Assembly: GCF_001729485.1 (NCBI RefSeq)
Contig: NZ_CP017157.1
Location: 4,526,001 to 4,590,000 of the forward strand
Source: Streptomyces lydicus
GTDB lineage: Bacteria; Actinomycetota; Actinomycetes; Streptomycetales; Streptomycetaceae
Direction: 5' to 3'
DNA: 64,000 nt
Shown piece by piece: positions 1 to 11,995 of the stretch. The position numbers and the translations under genes are program-made. The notes below the pieces were generated by a model. It worked only from the letters and a program-made list of their open reading frames with translations, ran no database searches and was not told the origin of the DNA. Position 1 is the first letter of the stretch. The number at the start of each line of letters is the position of its first letter.

Positions 1-368
1 TCGGCGATCAGGTTCGGTCCGGCTCCGCTGGCGCAGCCGCTGGTGCAGGGCTGCTCGGTGACGGTGTATCCGGCTGCCTGAAGCTTGTTCTTGACGTAGG
101 CGACGGAGTCCCGGTAGCCCTGTCCGCTGGATTTGCGGGTGCCTCCGTTGCGGCTCGCGATGGCGTTCAGTTCGGTCAGATGCGCCTGGACCTTGGTCAC
201 ATCGACGTCCGGGGCGTCGGCGGTGGGCGCCGATATCGCGCGTACGACGGGGCCGGGCGCCGGGGCCGCCTGGGGCGCGGCCGTGGCTATGGGCGCTGTG
301 GTCAGTCCCGCTGCTCCGAGGGTGGCGACGAGGGATACGCCGGCCACCATGAGTCTTCGTAGCACCAT
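1..368 (-). CDS. Secreted M28-type aminopeptidase, 5' part (runs off window)
   Basis: Only the first 122 codons are present; the gene continues beyond base 1. The ATG at 368 follows an AAGGAG ribosome site. Residues 1-30 form a Sec signal peptide (basic start, hydrophobic run, Ala-rich cleavage region). The mature start contains [17 protein letters not shown] and [18 protein letters not shown], which resembles the N-terminus of secreted zinc aminopeptidases of the S. griseus type (family M28, releasing N-terminal hydrophobic residues from peptides). The zinc ligands lie in the missing part, so activity cannot be judged here. The assignment rests on overall resemblance of about 90 mature residues. 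Confidence 0.8.
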   Translation of the reverse strand, partial: MVLRRLMVAGVSLVATLGAAGLTTAPIATAAPQAAPAPGPVVRAISAPTADAPDVDVTKVQAHLTELNAIASRNGGTRKSSGQGYRDSVAYVKNKLQAAGYTVTEQPCTSGCASGAGPNLIA

Positions 369-579
369 GGCTCCTTGAGGGGGTGGCGAGTGCTGCCGGT
401 GGAGGTTCTGGTGGATCGCCGGGTCGTGACGGCGTCTTGTGAACGACATGTCCATGACCCGAGCGGCCGTACCCTCACACCCTGATGACCCTCACGTCAA
501 CGGATGTCCCTGCATGGCGCGGTGTTTGTCGTAAAGCAGCAGATGGTGCCCGATATCCGGGCACTCGGCCGGCAACGGG

Positions 580-614
580 CGGGCCCCCGAGCCGGTGAAC
601 GGCTCGGGGGCCCG
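580..614 (-). terminator. Intrinsic terminator of the His-rich secreted protein gene
   Basis: A perfect 14-bp stem (580-593 with 601-614) and a 7-nt loop lie 21 bases past the stop codon of the gene ending at 635. It is GC-rich without a clear T-tract, as is usual in Streptomyces. Confidence 0.8.
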
Positions 615-634
615 CGAACTCAGGACCGGTCGGG

Positions 635-962
635 TCAGTGCTTGTGGCAGACCATGTGCGCCCGGTGCAGGACCCTGGTCCAGTAGCCGGGGTGCCGCTT
701 GCCGTGCCGGTCCCGCCAGGCCGGGTGCCACACGCGGGTCCAGTGCCGGTGCACCGCGTGGCACCGCTCTCCCCGGTCAATCTGCTGGATCGCCACGTTG
801 TCGCTGTCGGGCCGCGGTTCGGCCGAGGTGGTGGCCGCCGTGGAGAAGAGGACACCTCCGGCGAGGGCGACGGCGGCCGCGCCCGTCGCCAGGGCGCGGC
901 GGAGTCCGCCAGTGGACGACGCTCCGGTCATCGAGGACTCAGCCATCGACGATGCAGTCATC
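635..962 (-). CDS. Small secreted His/Arg/Trp-rich protein
   Basis: 108 residues. The ATG at 962 follows an AGGAC-type site; two further in-frame ATGs lie within the first 12 codons. Residues 1-45 hold a signal peptide (hydrophobic run ending STAATTSAEP). The mature part of about 60 residues has ten His, many Arg and Trp, and two Cys (one in each half). A motif occurs twice, as WTRVWH and WTRVLH, which suggests an internal duplication. I do not recognise the family. His and Cys richness would fit metal binding or a disulphide-linked extracellular peptide, but that is inference. A strong hairpin terminator follows the gene. Confidence 0.65.
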
Positions 963-1165
963 GAGGTCCTGCCTTTCTGCCTTGTCATTCCCGTCCGGCT
1001 CCGAACCGGACGGAACTGACAATGCACCCCAAAGCGCTGCGAACTCCGCCGACATGAAGGGCTTTGCCTCATCCGGACGAACCGGTGAACCATCCATAAC
1101 CTGACGGCACGAGCGTGCGCGGCGCCCGGGGCCGCGGAGCGGAAGTCGCCGCGGGCGCCCGGGGC

Positions 1166-1441
1166 TCAGGCGGCGAAGAGTTCCGCCAGACGGAAGGGGC
1201 CGGCGGCGCCGGGGCCGAACATGACGGGGAGGTTGCGGCCCAGCGGGACGACGACGATCGGTTCCTCGCGGTACTCGCGCAGGAAGTTCTCCAGCGGCTC
1301 CCAGATGAGGCTCCGGTATCCGGATTCGGTCTGCTGGCGTTCGAAGGAGAGGGTCAGTGCCGACCCCGTCAGGGTGACGCTCACCGCGCCCACCTCAAGC
1401 CACTCCCCGCCGATCCACGCTTCGAGCCTCACATGTGACAT
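1166..1441 (-). CDS. Hypothetical 91-residue protein
   Basis: An unrecognised small soluble protein starting MSHVRLEAW. It has alternating beta-type segments and an acidic stretch, ENFLREYREEP, near residue 60. The frame stays open upstream as far as 1864, so the start is uncertain: the ATG at 1441 has no clear ribosome site, and another in-frame ATG lies near 1582. It stands alone on the minus strand, divergent from the NRPS operon. No signal peptide or membrane segment is visible. Confidence 0.45.
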   Translation of the reverse strand: MSHVRLEAWIGGEWLEVGAVSVTLTGSALTLSFERQQTESGYRSLIWEPLENFLREYREEPIVVVPLGRNLPVMFGPGAAGPFRLAELFAA

Positions 1442-1820
1442 GGCGCAAGCGTGCCCGGTCCGGGGTGGTGGCCGCAATTCGCCACGGACAGAGCCGGGCA
1501 ACCAGGACCAGCCGCCGGCGGGCAGGCACACCATCGAACCGCATAGCGGATGAACCAATCTGTTCGGCTCATAAACGGACATCGATGGTTGTTTTCGGTC
1601 AGGATGCGGACCGTGACGCTGCGTGCGATCCGGAGGGATCGTGAGCGGAGACGGGCGGCGGACCTGCCACGCACCAGAGCACGGCAGAGGCATGTCATCC
1701 GGTAGTTGCCAGGATCTGACGGAAAATTTCCGGTCTGTGTGCGCAAATGGTGAAGAAAACCGACCGAAAGTGCCCTCTGTCTTTTGACTACCGATCAGCC
1801 GGTACCGGAACGTCATCGTC
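1442..1820. promoter_or_regulatory. Divergent intergenic region upstream of the NRPS operon
   Basis: 379 bases without a convincing gene. The segment 1715-1795 is AT-rich for this genome and holds a perfect 13-bp palindrome CGGAAAATTTCCG (1720-1732). A second palindrome, CCGGTACCGG (1799-1808), sits just before the MFS start. A TTGACT lies at about 1783 but I see no convincing -10 hexamer. This is the likely promoter and operator region of the biosynthetic operon. Confidence 0.45.
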
Positions 1821-3185
1821 ATGCCCGTCAGACCCCGCGCCGCGACCAGCGGCCCGCTGCGCATGCGCGAATTCCGCCTCCTGCTCGCCGGAGCCGCCGC
1901 CGGACAGCTCGGCGCCCAGGTGACCCTGGTCGCCCTGCCCCTCGTGGCGGTCCTCCAGCTGCACGCCCCCGCCTTTCAGGTGGGTCTGCTCACCGCCGCC
2001 GAGACCGCCGCGTTCCTGCTGGTCGGGCTGCCCTCGGGGGCCTGGGTCGACCGCATGCGGAAGCTGCCGCTGCTGATCCGCGCCGATGTGGTGCGGGCCG
2101 TGGCGATGGCGAGCATCCCGCTGGCCGCCGTCACGGGTGTCCTGACCATGGCCCAGCTGTACGTCGTCGCCCTGATCACCGGCGTGGCCACGGTCTTCTT
2201 CGACGTGGCACACCAGAGCTTCCTGCCGCAGCTGCTGCCGAAGGAGCAACTGGTCGCCGGCAACGGGGCGCTGGAGACGATCCGTTCCTCGGCGCAGGTC
2301 GCGGGCCCCGGCATCGGCGGCGGGCTGGTGCAGCTGCTGGGGGCGCCGCTGGCCATCGTGGCGGACGCGACCGGCTATGCCCTGTCCGCGCTGTTCCTCC
2401 GGCGGATCAAACGGCCGGAGAGCCGCCCGCAGCCCGTACCGGGAGCGTCGCTGCGCAAGGAGGTAGGCGAGGGCCTGCGCTTCGTGTTCGGCCACCCCCT
2501 GCTGCGGGTGATCGCCACCGCCACGGGCCTGGCGAACCTCTTCAGCGCCGTTCTGATGGCCACTCAGGCCGTTTTCCTGGTACGGGTGCTGGGGCTGGCC
2601 CCCGGCGCGGTCGGTCTGGTGCTGTCCGCCGCCGCGATCGGCGGTCTGGCGGGCGCGCTGTGCGCCGGCCCGCTCGCCGCACGGCTCGGCGGGGCGCGGC
2701 TCATCTGGCTGTCCGCGCTGGTCACGGGCCCCTTCGCGGTGCTGTGGCCGCTGTCCGGGCGGGGCGCGGGCGCACTGCTCTTCGCGCTCGGCTCCGGTGT
2801 GGTCTTCTTCGGGGCGGTCGTCTACAACGTCGCCCAGGTGAGCTTCCGGCAGACCCTGTGCCCGCCCCGGCTGCTGGGCCGGATGAACGCCACCCTGCGG
2901 TTCGTGATGTGGGGCACCCTGCCCCTCGGAGCGCTCGCCGGCGGGGCGCTGGCCGACGCGTACGGGGCCCGTGTGGCGCTGGTGTGGTGTGCGGCCGGAT
3001 TCCTCGTCGTACCGCTGCCGCTGCTGCTCTCCCCGCTGCGCCGGATGCGTGAACTGCCGGACTCCCCGCACGACTCGGGGACCGGTACGGACCCGGAGCA
3101 GGACCCGGACACCGCCGTGGACGGGGCGACGCCCTCCGGTGCGGCGCATCCCGACGGGGACGCCGCGCTGCCGGCGGGCCGGTGA
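1821..3185 (+). CDS. MFS exporter of the NRPS cluster (EntS-like)
   Basis: 454 residues with about 12 membrane segments between residues 20 and 405 and a polar, acidic C-terminal tail. The loop signature LPSGAWVDRMRKLP (residues about 71-84) and the overall pattern match the MFS_3/EntS group, which exports siderophores and other peptides. It is the first gene of the strand leading into the NRPS genes, 241 bases upstream of the condensation protein. Export or self-protection for the NRPS product is therefore the likely role. The start is the ATG at 1821; the ribosome site is weak. Confidence 0.85.
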   Translation: MPVRPRAATSGPLRMREFRLLLAGAAAGQLGAQVTLVALPLVAVLQLHAPAFQVGLLTAAETAAFLLVGLPSGAWVDRMRKLPLLIRADVVRAVAMASIPLAAVTGVLTMAQLYVVALITGVATVFFDVAHQSFLPQLLPKEQLVAGNGALETIRSSAQVAGPGIGGGLVQLLGAPLAIVADATGYALSALFLRRIKRPESRPQPVPGASLRKEVGEGLRFVFGHPLLRVIATATGLANLFSAVLMATQAVFLVRVLGLAPGAVGLVLSAAAIGGLAGALCAGPLAARLGGARLIWLSALVTGPFAVLWPLSGRGAGALLFALGSGVVFFGAVVYNVAQVSFRQTLCPPRLLGRMNATLRFVMWGTLPLGALAGGALADAYGARVALVWCAAGFLVVPLPLLLSPLRRMRELPDSPHDSGTGTDPEQDPDTAVDGATPSGAAHPDGDAALPAGR

Positions 3186-3189
3186 CCCG

Positions 3190-3260
3190 CCGGCGCCGTT
3201 CCTGACACGACCCGCAACGGAACACCCCACCGGCGCCGTTCCTGACACGACCCGGAACGG
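3190..3260. repeat. Two copies of a 31-bp direct repeat (40-bp period)
   Basis: The segment from CCGGCGCCGTTCCTGACACG to CAACGG occurs at 3190-3220 and again at 3230-3260 with one mismatch (C at 3215, G at 3255). It begins just after the MFS stop codon and lies upstream of the condensation gene. It could be a duplicated operator or a small tandem duplication. Confidence 0.7.
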
Positions 3261-3426
3261 GGACCACCCCGCCGCGCCGGCACGCACCGTCCCGCCGGCC
3301 GGCCGCCCTCCCCACTCCCCCACCCCTGCTCACCGCCGCCGGCTGCACCCCGGGGATTCCGACGGCGCGGTACGACACCGACAGAGCGGTCGGCCCCTCC
3401 CGGTCAGCTCCTACAGAGAGGTTTCC

Positions 3427-4782
3427 GTGCTCAGCATCACGAGCCAGTACCTGGCCCGTTTCCGCCGGCTCCACGACGACGGCGGCGCACCGGACGTGCT
3501 GCCCGTCACCGGAGCTCAGCGTCGCTTCGTGCTGGTGCGGTCCATGGACCCGGCCGGGCGGCCGGACCTCGTGCCGATGTTCTTCTCCTTCCCGCGCGGG
3601 ACGGTGGACCTCCGGCGCCTCGCCTCGGCCGCCCGGCACCTCGCGGCACTCCACCCCGTCCTGCGCGCCCGGCCCGACGTGCTGCGGGGCACCCCGGTGC
3701 TCCGCCTGGCCCGGCCGGACGTACCGGTGGTGCGGGTCGCGCCGGCGGCCGGGGAGAGCGCGGCGACGGCCGTGCGGCGGGTGCTGCGCGACTGGAGCCC
3801 GGAGGGGGCGCCGCTCCGGCTGTTCCTGGTCCCCGACGGGCCGGACGAGGCACCGGAAGGACCCGGCACCGCGCCTGACGGGCCCGACGGCCCGCGGGAG
3901 GTGCTCGCCGTCGTACTGGAGCACACCGCGTGCGACGGCCAGTCGCTGGCCCGGCTCGTGGAGGAGCTGGGCGCCGCCTACGCCGCGGGGCACGGGGCTG
4001 ACGAGCCGTCACCCAACGATGTCGCCGCCGAACTCGACGCCTACCGGGAGGCCGTGCTGCTCCAGCTGGACGCGGAGGAGCGGGCCGGCTCGCCGGCGGC
4101 GCTGGCGTACTGGGGCGACCGGCTCCGCGCGGTCCGTGAGCGGGCCGCCGTGCCCCCGCAGCAGCCGGCGCGGCCGGCGGCCGGCGCTTCCGGCACGCTG
4201 CCGAGCGGCTCGGCCGAGGCGCGGATCCCCGCGCCGGACACCGGGACGTCCTTCCCTCAGCTGCTCGACGCCTGCCGCGCCGCCGCGACGGTGCTCCACG
4301 GCACGGCCCATGTGCTGCCGCTCGGTTATCCGTGGGGCGGCCGCCCGCCCGGCGCCGCGCCGGTCCTGGGCTGCTTCCTGAACACCGTGGTCTTCCCCAC
4401 CGCGACCGGGACGGCCCCCGCGTCGCCCGAGGAGACCGCCGGCGCCTGGTGGGACGACCTGGACCACGCGGCCGCGCCTTTCGACACGGTGGTGCACGCG
4501 GCGCGGACCGCGGGCTCCGCCTGGACCGGGCGGCTCGACGGGCTGCTGACCGTGGACGACGCCCGGCGACGTCCCGCGCTCCGCCTGGGCGGCGTGCCGG
4601 GCCGGGAGATCCACATTGACGGCAGGCCGGTGCGCGGCCCGTTCGCGGTGTCCGTCACCCAGGGCCCGGAACTGGCGCTGCGCATGGTGTGGGACCGCGC
4701 GGTGCACTCCGACGGCACCGCCGGGGACGCCTTCGCCGCGCTCACCGACGCCCTGCGTTCCCCGGCCCGCACCAGCGGCTGA
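3427..4782 (+). CDS. Stand-alone NRPS condensation-domain protein
   Basis: 451 residues from a GTG at 3427, seven bases after AGAGAGG. The whole protein is one condensation domain. The active-site motif reads EHTACDG (near residue 165), so the second catalytic His and the Asp-Gly are kept while the first His is Glu. LGCFLNTVVFPT near residue 315 matches the C-domain GxFxN motif. There is no adenylation or carrier domain, so it must act in trans on carrier-bound substrates. As the first NRPS gene it may acylate or ureido-link the first amino acid, or supply condensation for the following A-T proteins that lack C domains. That is inference. Confidence 0.85.
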   Translation: MLSITSQYLARFRRLHDDGGAPDVLPVTGAQRRFVLVRSMDPAGRPDLVPMFFSFPRGTVDLRRLASAARHLAALHPVLRARPDVLRGTPVLRLARPDVPVVRVAPAAGESAATAVRRVLRDWSPEGAPLRLFLVPDGPDEAPEGPGTAPDGPDGPREVLAVVLEHTACDGQSLARLVEELGAAYAAGHGADEPSPNDVAAELDAYREAVLLQLDAEERAGSPAALAYWGDRLRAVRERAAVPPQQPARPAAGASGTLPSGSAEARIPAPDTGTSFPQLLDACRAAATVLHGTAHVLPLGYPWGGRPPGAAPVLGCFLNTVVFPTATGTAPASPEETAGAWWDDLDHAAAPFDTVVHAARTAGSAWTGRLDGLLTVDDARRRPALRLGGVPGREIHIDGRPVRGPFAVSVTQGPELALRMVWDRAVHSDGTAGDAFAALTDALRSPARTSG

Positions 4783-4924
4783 CGCCCCGGTCGCCGCCAC
4801 CCACCGCACCACCCGCATACCCCCGCCGGACCCGTCGCGCGATCCGCGGCCGGTCCGCACCCACGGCCGACCCGACCGGGCCCGGCCGTACGCCTCGATC
4901 CGACCACCTCATCAGGGACCGCCC

Positions 4925-8106
<3,182 letters not shown>

Positions 8107-8107
<1 letters not shown>

Positions 8108-10035
8108 TGTCCCCGACCGAGACCGCCCCCGCCTCCGCGACGGGCACCACCACCCGCCCGGCCCCGCAGGCCGGTCCGCTCAGCATCGCGCTCGGCGCCG
8201 ACCCCGGCCCGGCCGGCGGCGTACTCGCCCGCCTCACGGAGTGGACCGCCCGCTCGCCCGAGGCCCCCGCGGTGCTCGACGGGGACCGCACCTGGACGTA
8301 CCGGCAGCTGGCCGCCGCCGCCGACGAGGTGGCGGACGCGCTGCGCGACCGGGTCCGGCCCGGGGACCTGGTCGGCGTGTGCCTGGACCGTTCGGCCGCG
8401 CTCGTGGTGACCGCGGTCGCGCTGGCCAGGCTCGGCGCGGTCTATCTGCCGCTCGGTCCGCAGCCCGGTGAGCGCCGTGTGGACGCCGTGGCAGACGACC
8501 TGGCCGTGGTCTGTCTGATCGGTGAGCCGGGGCGGCTGCCGGCCCGGTACCGGACGGCGGACCAGGTGGAGCTGCCGCTGCCCACGGCGGGCGTCAACGC
8601 TCCCGCCGCGGCCGTCGCGGCCTTCGCCGGGCAGGGTGCCGCGGGCCGCCGGCCCGCGCCCGCCGGTGCGTTCTACGCGGTGCTCACCTCCGGCTCGACC
8701 GGCCGCCCCAAGGCCGTCGCGGTCGCCGAGGACGCGCTCGGCACGCTGCTCGACTGGTACCGCGCCGAGACCGGTCTGGCTCCCGGGGACCGGCACTCCC
8801 TGCTCATCGGGGTGGCGTTCGACCCGCACGTGCTGGAGCTGTGGGCCGGGCTGACGTCCGGGGCGGCGCTGGTCCCGGCTCCGGACGCGGTCCGCTGGGA
8901 CGCCGAGGTGCTCACCGAGTGGTGGCGCGAGGCCGCCGTGTCGGTGGCGGTCGCGGCGACGCCGATGGTCGAACCGCTGCTGGACCGGCCCTGGCCCGCC
9001 GGCCTGACGCTGCGTCACCTGGTGGTCGGTGGCGACCGGATGCGCCGCCGCCCCGGCCCGGACGTCACGGCCACCGTCCACAACGCGTACGGGCCGGCCG
9101 AGGCCACCGTCCTCGTCACGTCGCACGCCATGCGCGGCACGGACCCCGAGGCGGGCGGGGAGGGCGCGCCGCCCATCGGCGCGCCGGTGCCCGGTGCGGT
9201 CGTCGTCGTCACCGGTGCGGACGGCCGCCCGGTCGCCCGCGGCGAGGACGGCGAGCTGTGCCTCGGCGGGCGCTGTCTGGCGCTCGGCTACCTGGATCCC
9301 GAGCTGACCGCGCGCCGCTTCACCGCGCCGCCCGCGGGGGTCGCGCTGCCGGGTGTGGACCGTCTGTACCGCACCGGTGACCGGGTGCGGATGCGCGCGG
9401 ACGGCCGGCTCGAATTCCTGGGCAGGCTCGACGACCAGGTGAAGGTCAGCGGGGTGCGGATCGAACCGGCGGAGGTGGAGGCCGCGTTCGAGCAGGACCC
9501 GGCGGTGCGCAGCGCCGTCGTGGTGGCGGTCCGTGGCCAGGAGGGGCACACCCGCCTGGTGGCGTACGTGCGGCCGGCCGCCGGCGCCGCCCCGACGCCG
9601 GAGGCCCTGTTGCCGGTGGTGCGGGCCTGGCTGCCCGAGCAGGCCGTGCCCTCGGCCGTACGGATCGTCGACGGCTTCCCGCTGGACGCCAACGGCAAGG
9701 TGGACCGCGCGGAGTTGCTCCGCCGGGAGACCGCACCGGACACCGGAACCGGCGCGGCCGCCGCGGACGGGGCCGGGAGCGACGAGGCCACCGTCGGGGA
9801 GCGGCTGGTGCTCGGCACGGTGCGTGACCTGCTGGGCCGTCCGCAGACCACGCTGGCGGACAACTTCACCGCGGTGGGCGGCACCTCGCTGGCCGCCGCC
9901 CGCCTGCTGGCCGCCGTCCAGCGGGAGAGCGGGGTGCGGCTGCGCGCCCCCGAACTGCTGCGCCAGACCGACCTGCGGGCGGTGGCGGCCCTGGTCGACG
10001 CCCGGCGCGCGGCCCTGACGTCCGGGGGTGCCTGA
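8107..10035 (+). CDS. NRPS A-T didomain protein (first)
   Basis: 642 residues, translationally coupled to the C-A-T gene (TGATG). Adenylation domain about 45-545 with LTSGSTGRPKA from 193, YGPAEAT, RTGD and PLDANGKVDR (A10 lysine present). Carrier domain about 560-635 with Ser594 in GGTSLAAA. There is no condensation domain, so a C domain on another protein must be used. The pocket residues read D-P-L-V-V-G-A-V-L-K by eye, a hydrophobic pocket I cannot assign to one amino acid; an aromatic or aliphatic residue is likely. Confidence 0.9.
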
Positions 10036-10036
10036 G

Positions 10037-11995
10037 ATGACCACCGTTCCCGCCCCGCACGACGCCACCCGGAAGGAAGCTCCCGTGCCCACCGAACCCG
10101 CCCTGTCGAGCGAGTCCGTCCCGTCCACCGCGGAGGGCGGGCGCCCCGGGCCCGCGGCCGGCTTGCCGGCGCTGGTGGCGTGGCACGCCGAACGGGCCCC
10201 GCACGCCCTGGCGGTGGCGGACGGCGACGCCACGCTGACCTACGGGCAGCTGGCCGGTGCCGCCCGCGCCCTCGCCGGGCAGCTGCAGCGGCACGGCGTC
10301 CGCCCGGGGGACGCGGTGGCGCTGCTGATGCCCCGCTCGGCCCGTACCGTCGTCGCCCAGCTCGCCCTGTGGTGGGCGGGCGCGGTGTGCGTACCGCTCG
10401 ATCCGGCGCATCCGCGCGCCCGTACCGAGGCGCTGATCGAGGACGCCGGGGTGACGCTGACCGTCGGGGACGGCAAGCTCCTGGACGCGGTCGCGCCGGC
10501 CGGGGCGACCCTGGTGCTGCCCGACGCGCCGCTCTCCGCGGCATGGCCGGACGACGAGCCGGGGGCCGGTGAGCCGCCGGCCGACCGGTCGCTTCCGGAT
10601 GCCGCCCCGGCACCGGCCGCCGAATCCGCCCCGGACGCCGCCGCGTTCATCATGTTCACCTCCGGCTCCACCGGGCGGCCCAAGGGCGTGGCCCTCGCCC
10701 ACCGTGCGATCGCCGAGCTGGTCACCGACCCCGGCTACCTCACCCTGACCTCCCGCGACCGGGTGCTGTTCCACTCGCCGATGACCTTCGACGCCTCGAC
10801 GTTCGAGGTGTGGGCCGCCCTCGCCAACGGCGCCGCGGTGGTGGTGTGCACCGTGGAGCGGCCCTCGTTCGAGGACCTGGCGCAGCAGGCGGAGCGGCAC
10901 GGCGTCACCGTGGCCTTCTTCACCACCGCGCTCTTCCACCAGCTGGCGGTGCGCCGCTCCCGGATCTTCGCGCCGCTGCGCACCGTGGTGGTGGGCGGGG
11001 AGGCGCTGGCCGCCCACCACGCCGGCGAGGTGCTGCGGGCGTTCCCCTGGCTGGAGCTGGTCAACGGTTACGGCCCGACGGAGACGACGACCTTCGCCAC
11101 CGCCCATCGGGTCACCCCGGCGGACTGTGCGGGGCAGGTGCCCATCGGGCGGCCGATCGCCGGGGCGACGGCGCACGTCCTGGACGAGGACGGCCGGCCC
11201 GTCCCGGACGGCGAGCGCGGCGAACTGTGGGTCGGCGGCAGCCGGCTGGCACTGGGCTACTCCGGACGGCCGGAGCTGACCGCCGAGCGCTTCACCACGC
11301 ACCCCGAGTGGGGCCGCCTGTACCGCACCGGCGATGTCGTCTCGCGGCGCCCGGACGGGATCCTCGACTTCCACGGGCGTACGGACGACCAGGTGAAGGT
11401 GCGGGGCTTCCGGATCGAGCCCGGCGAGGTCGAGCACGCGCTGCGGGAGCAGCCCGAGGTGGCCGACGCGGCGGTCACCGTGCAACGCCCCTCCCCCGAC
11501 GACGCCCGCCTGATCGCCTTCGTCGTCGCCGCGCCCGGCCCGGTGCCCCGGGCGGAGGCGCTGCGCGACCGGCTGGCCGCGGTCCTGCCCGGCCCTCTGG
11601 TGCCCGACGAACTGACCGTGGTCGACGACCTGCCGCTCACCCCGTCCGGCAAGGTCGACCGCCGCGCGCTGACCGATCTGCTCCTCGCGGACACCGCCGG
11701 CGCCCCGGCCGGGCCGCTGACGCCGCTGGAGCAGGCCGTCGCCGACCTGTGGAGCCGGTCGCTGGGCCGCGAGGTGACCCGCGCGGACGCCGACTTCCTC
11801 ACGCTGGGCGGCCATTCCCTGCTCGCGCTGGTCGTCACCGACGACCTCCGCGAGGAACTCGGCGTCGAACTGTCCCTCGCCGACTTCTTCACCGCGCCCA
11901 CCGTGGCGGACCAGGCCGCACTGGTCGAGCGGGCGCTGCTCGCCGCGCACCCCGAACCGCGCCCGCACGCACCGGAGAACACCGATGACAACTGA
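10037..11995 (+). CDS. NRPS A-T didomain protein (second)
   Basis: 652 residues from the ATG at 10037, one base after the previous stop. A GTG at 10085 behind GGAAGGAAG is an alternative. Adenylation domain about 45-555 with MFTSGSTGRPKG from 206, NGYGPTETTTF and LTPSGKVDRR. Carrier domain about 565-640 with Ser594 in GGHSLLAL. The pocket reads D-A-F-F-V-G-G-T-F-K, close to the classic valine code D-A-F-W-I-G-G-T-F-K, so a branched-chain residue (Val, also Ile or Leu) is predicted. Its end overlaps the next gene by 11 bases. Confidence 0.9.
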   Translation: MTTVPAPHDATRKEAPVPTEPALSSESVPSTAEGGRPGPAAGLPALVAWHAERAPHALAVADGDATLTYGQLAGAARALAGQLQRHGVRPGDAVALLMPRSARTVVAQLALWWAGAVCVPLDPAHPRARTEALIEDAGVTLTVGDGKLLDAVAPAGATLVLPDAPLSAAWPDDEPGAGEPPADRSLPDAAPAPAAESAPDAAAFIMFTSGSTGRPKGVALAHRAIAELVTDPGYLTLTSRDRVLFHSPMTFDASTFEVWAALANGAAVVVCTVERPSFEDLAQQAERHGVTVAFFTTALFHQLAVRRSRIFAPLRTVVVGGEALAAHHAGEVLRAFPWLELVNGYGPTETTTFATAHRVTPADCAGQVPIGRPIAGATAHVLDEDGRPVPDGERGELWVGGSRLALGYSGRPELTAERFTTHPEWGRLYRTGDVVSRRPDGILDFHGRTDDQVKVRGFRIEPGEVEHALREQPEVADAAVTVQRPSPDDARLIAFVVAAPGPVPRAEALRDRLAAVLPGPLVPDELTVVDDLPLTPSGKVDRRALTDLLLADTAGAPAGPLTPLEQAVADLWSRSLGREVTRADADFLTLGGHSLLALVVTDDLREELGVELSLADFFTAPTVADQAALVERALLAAHPEPRPHAPENTDDN

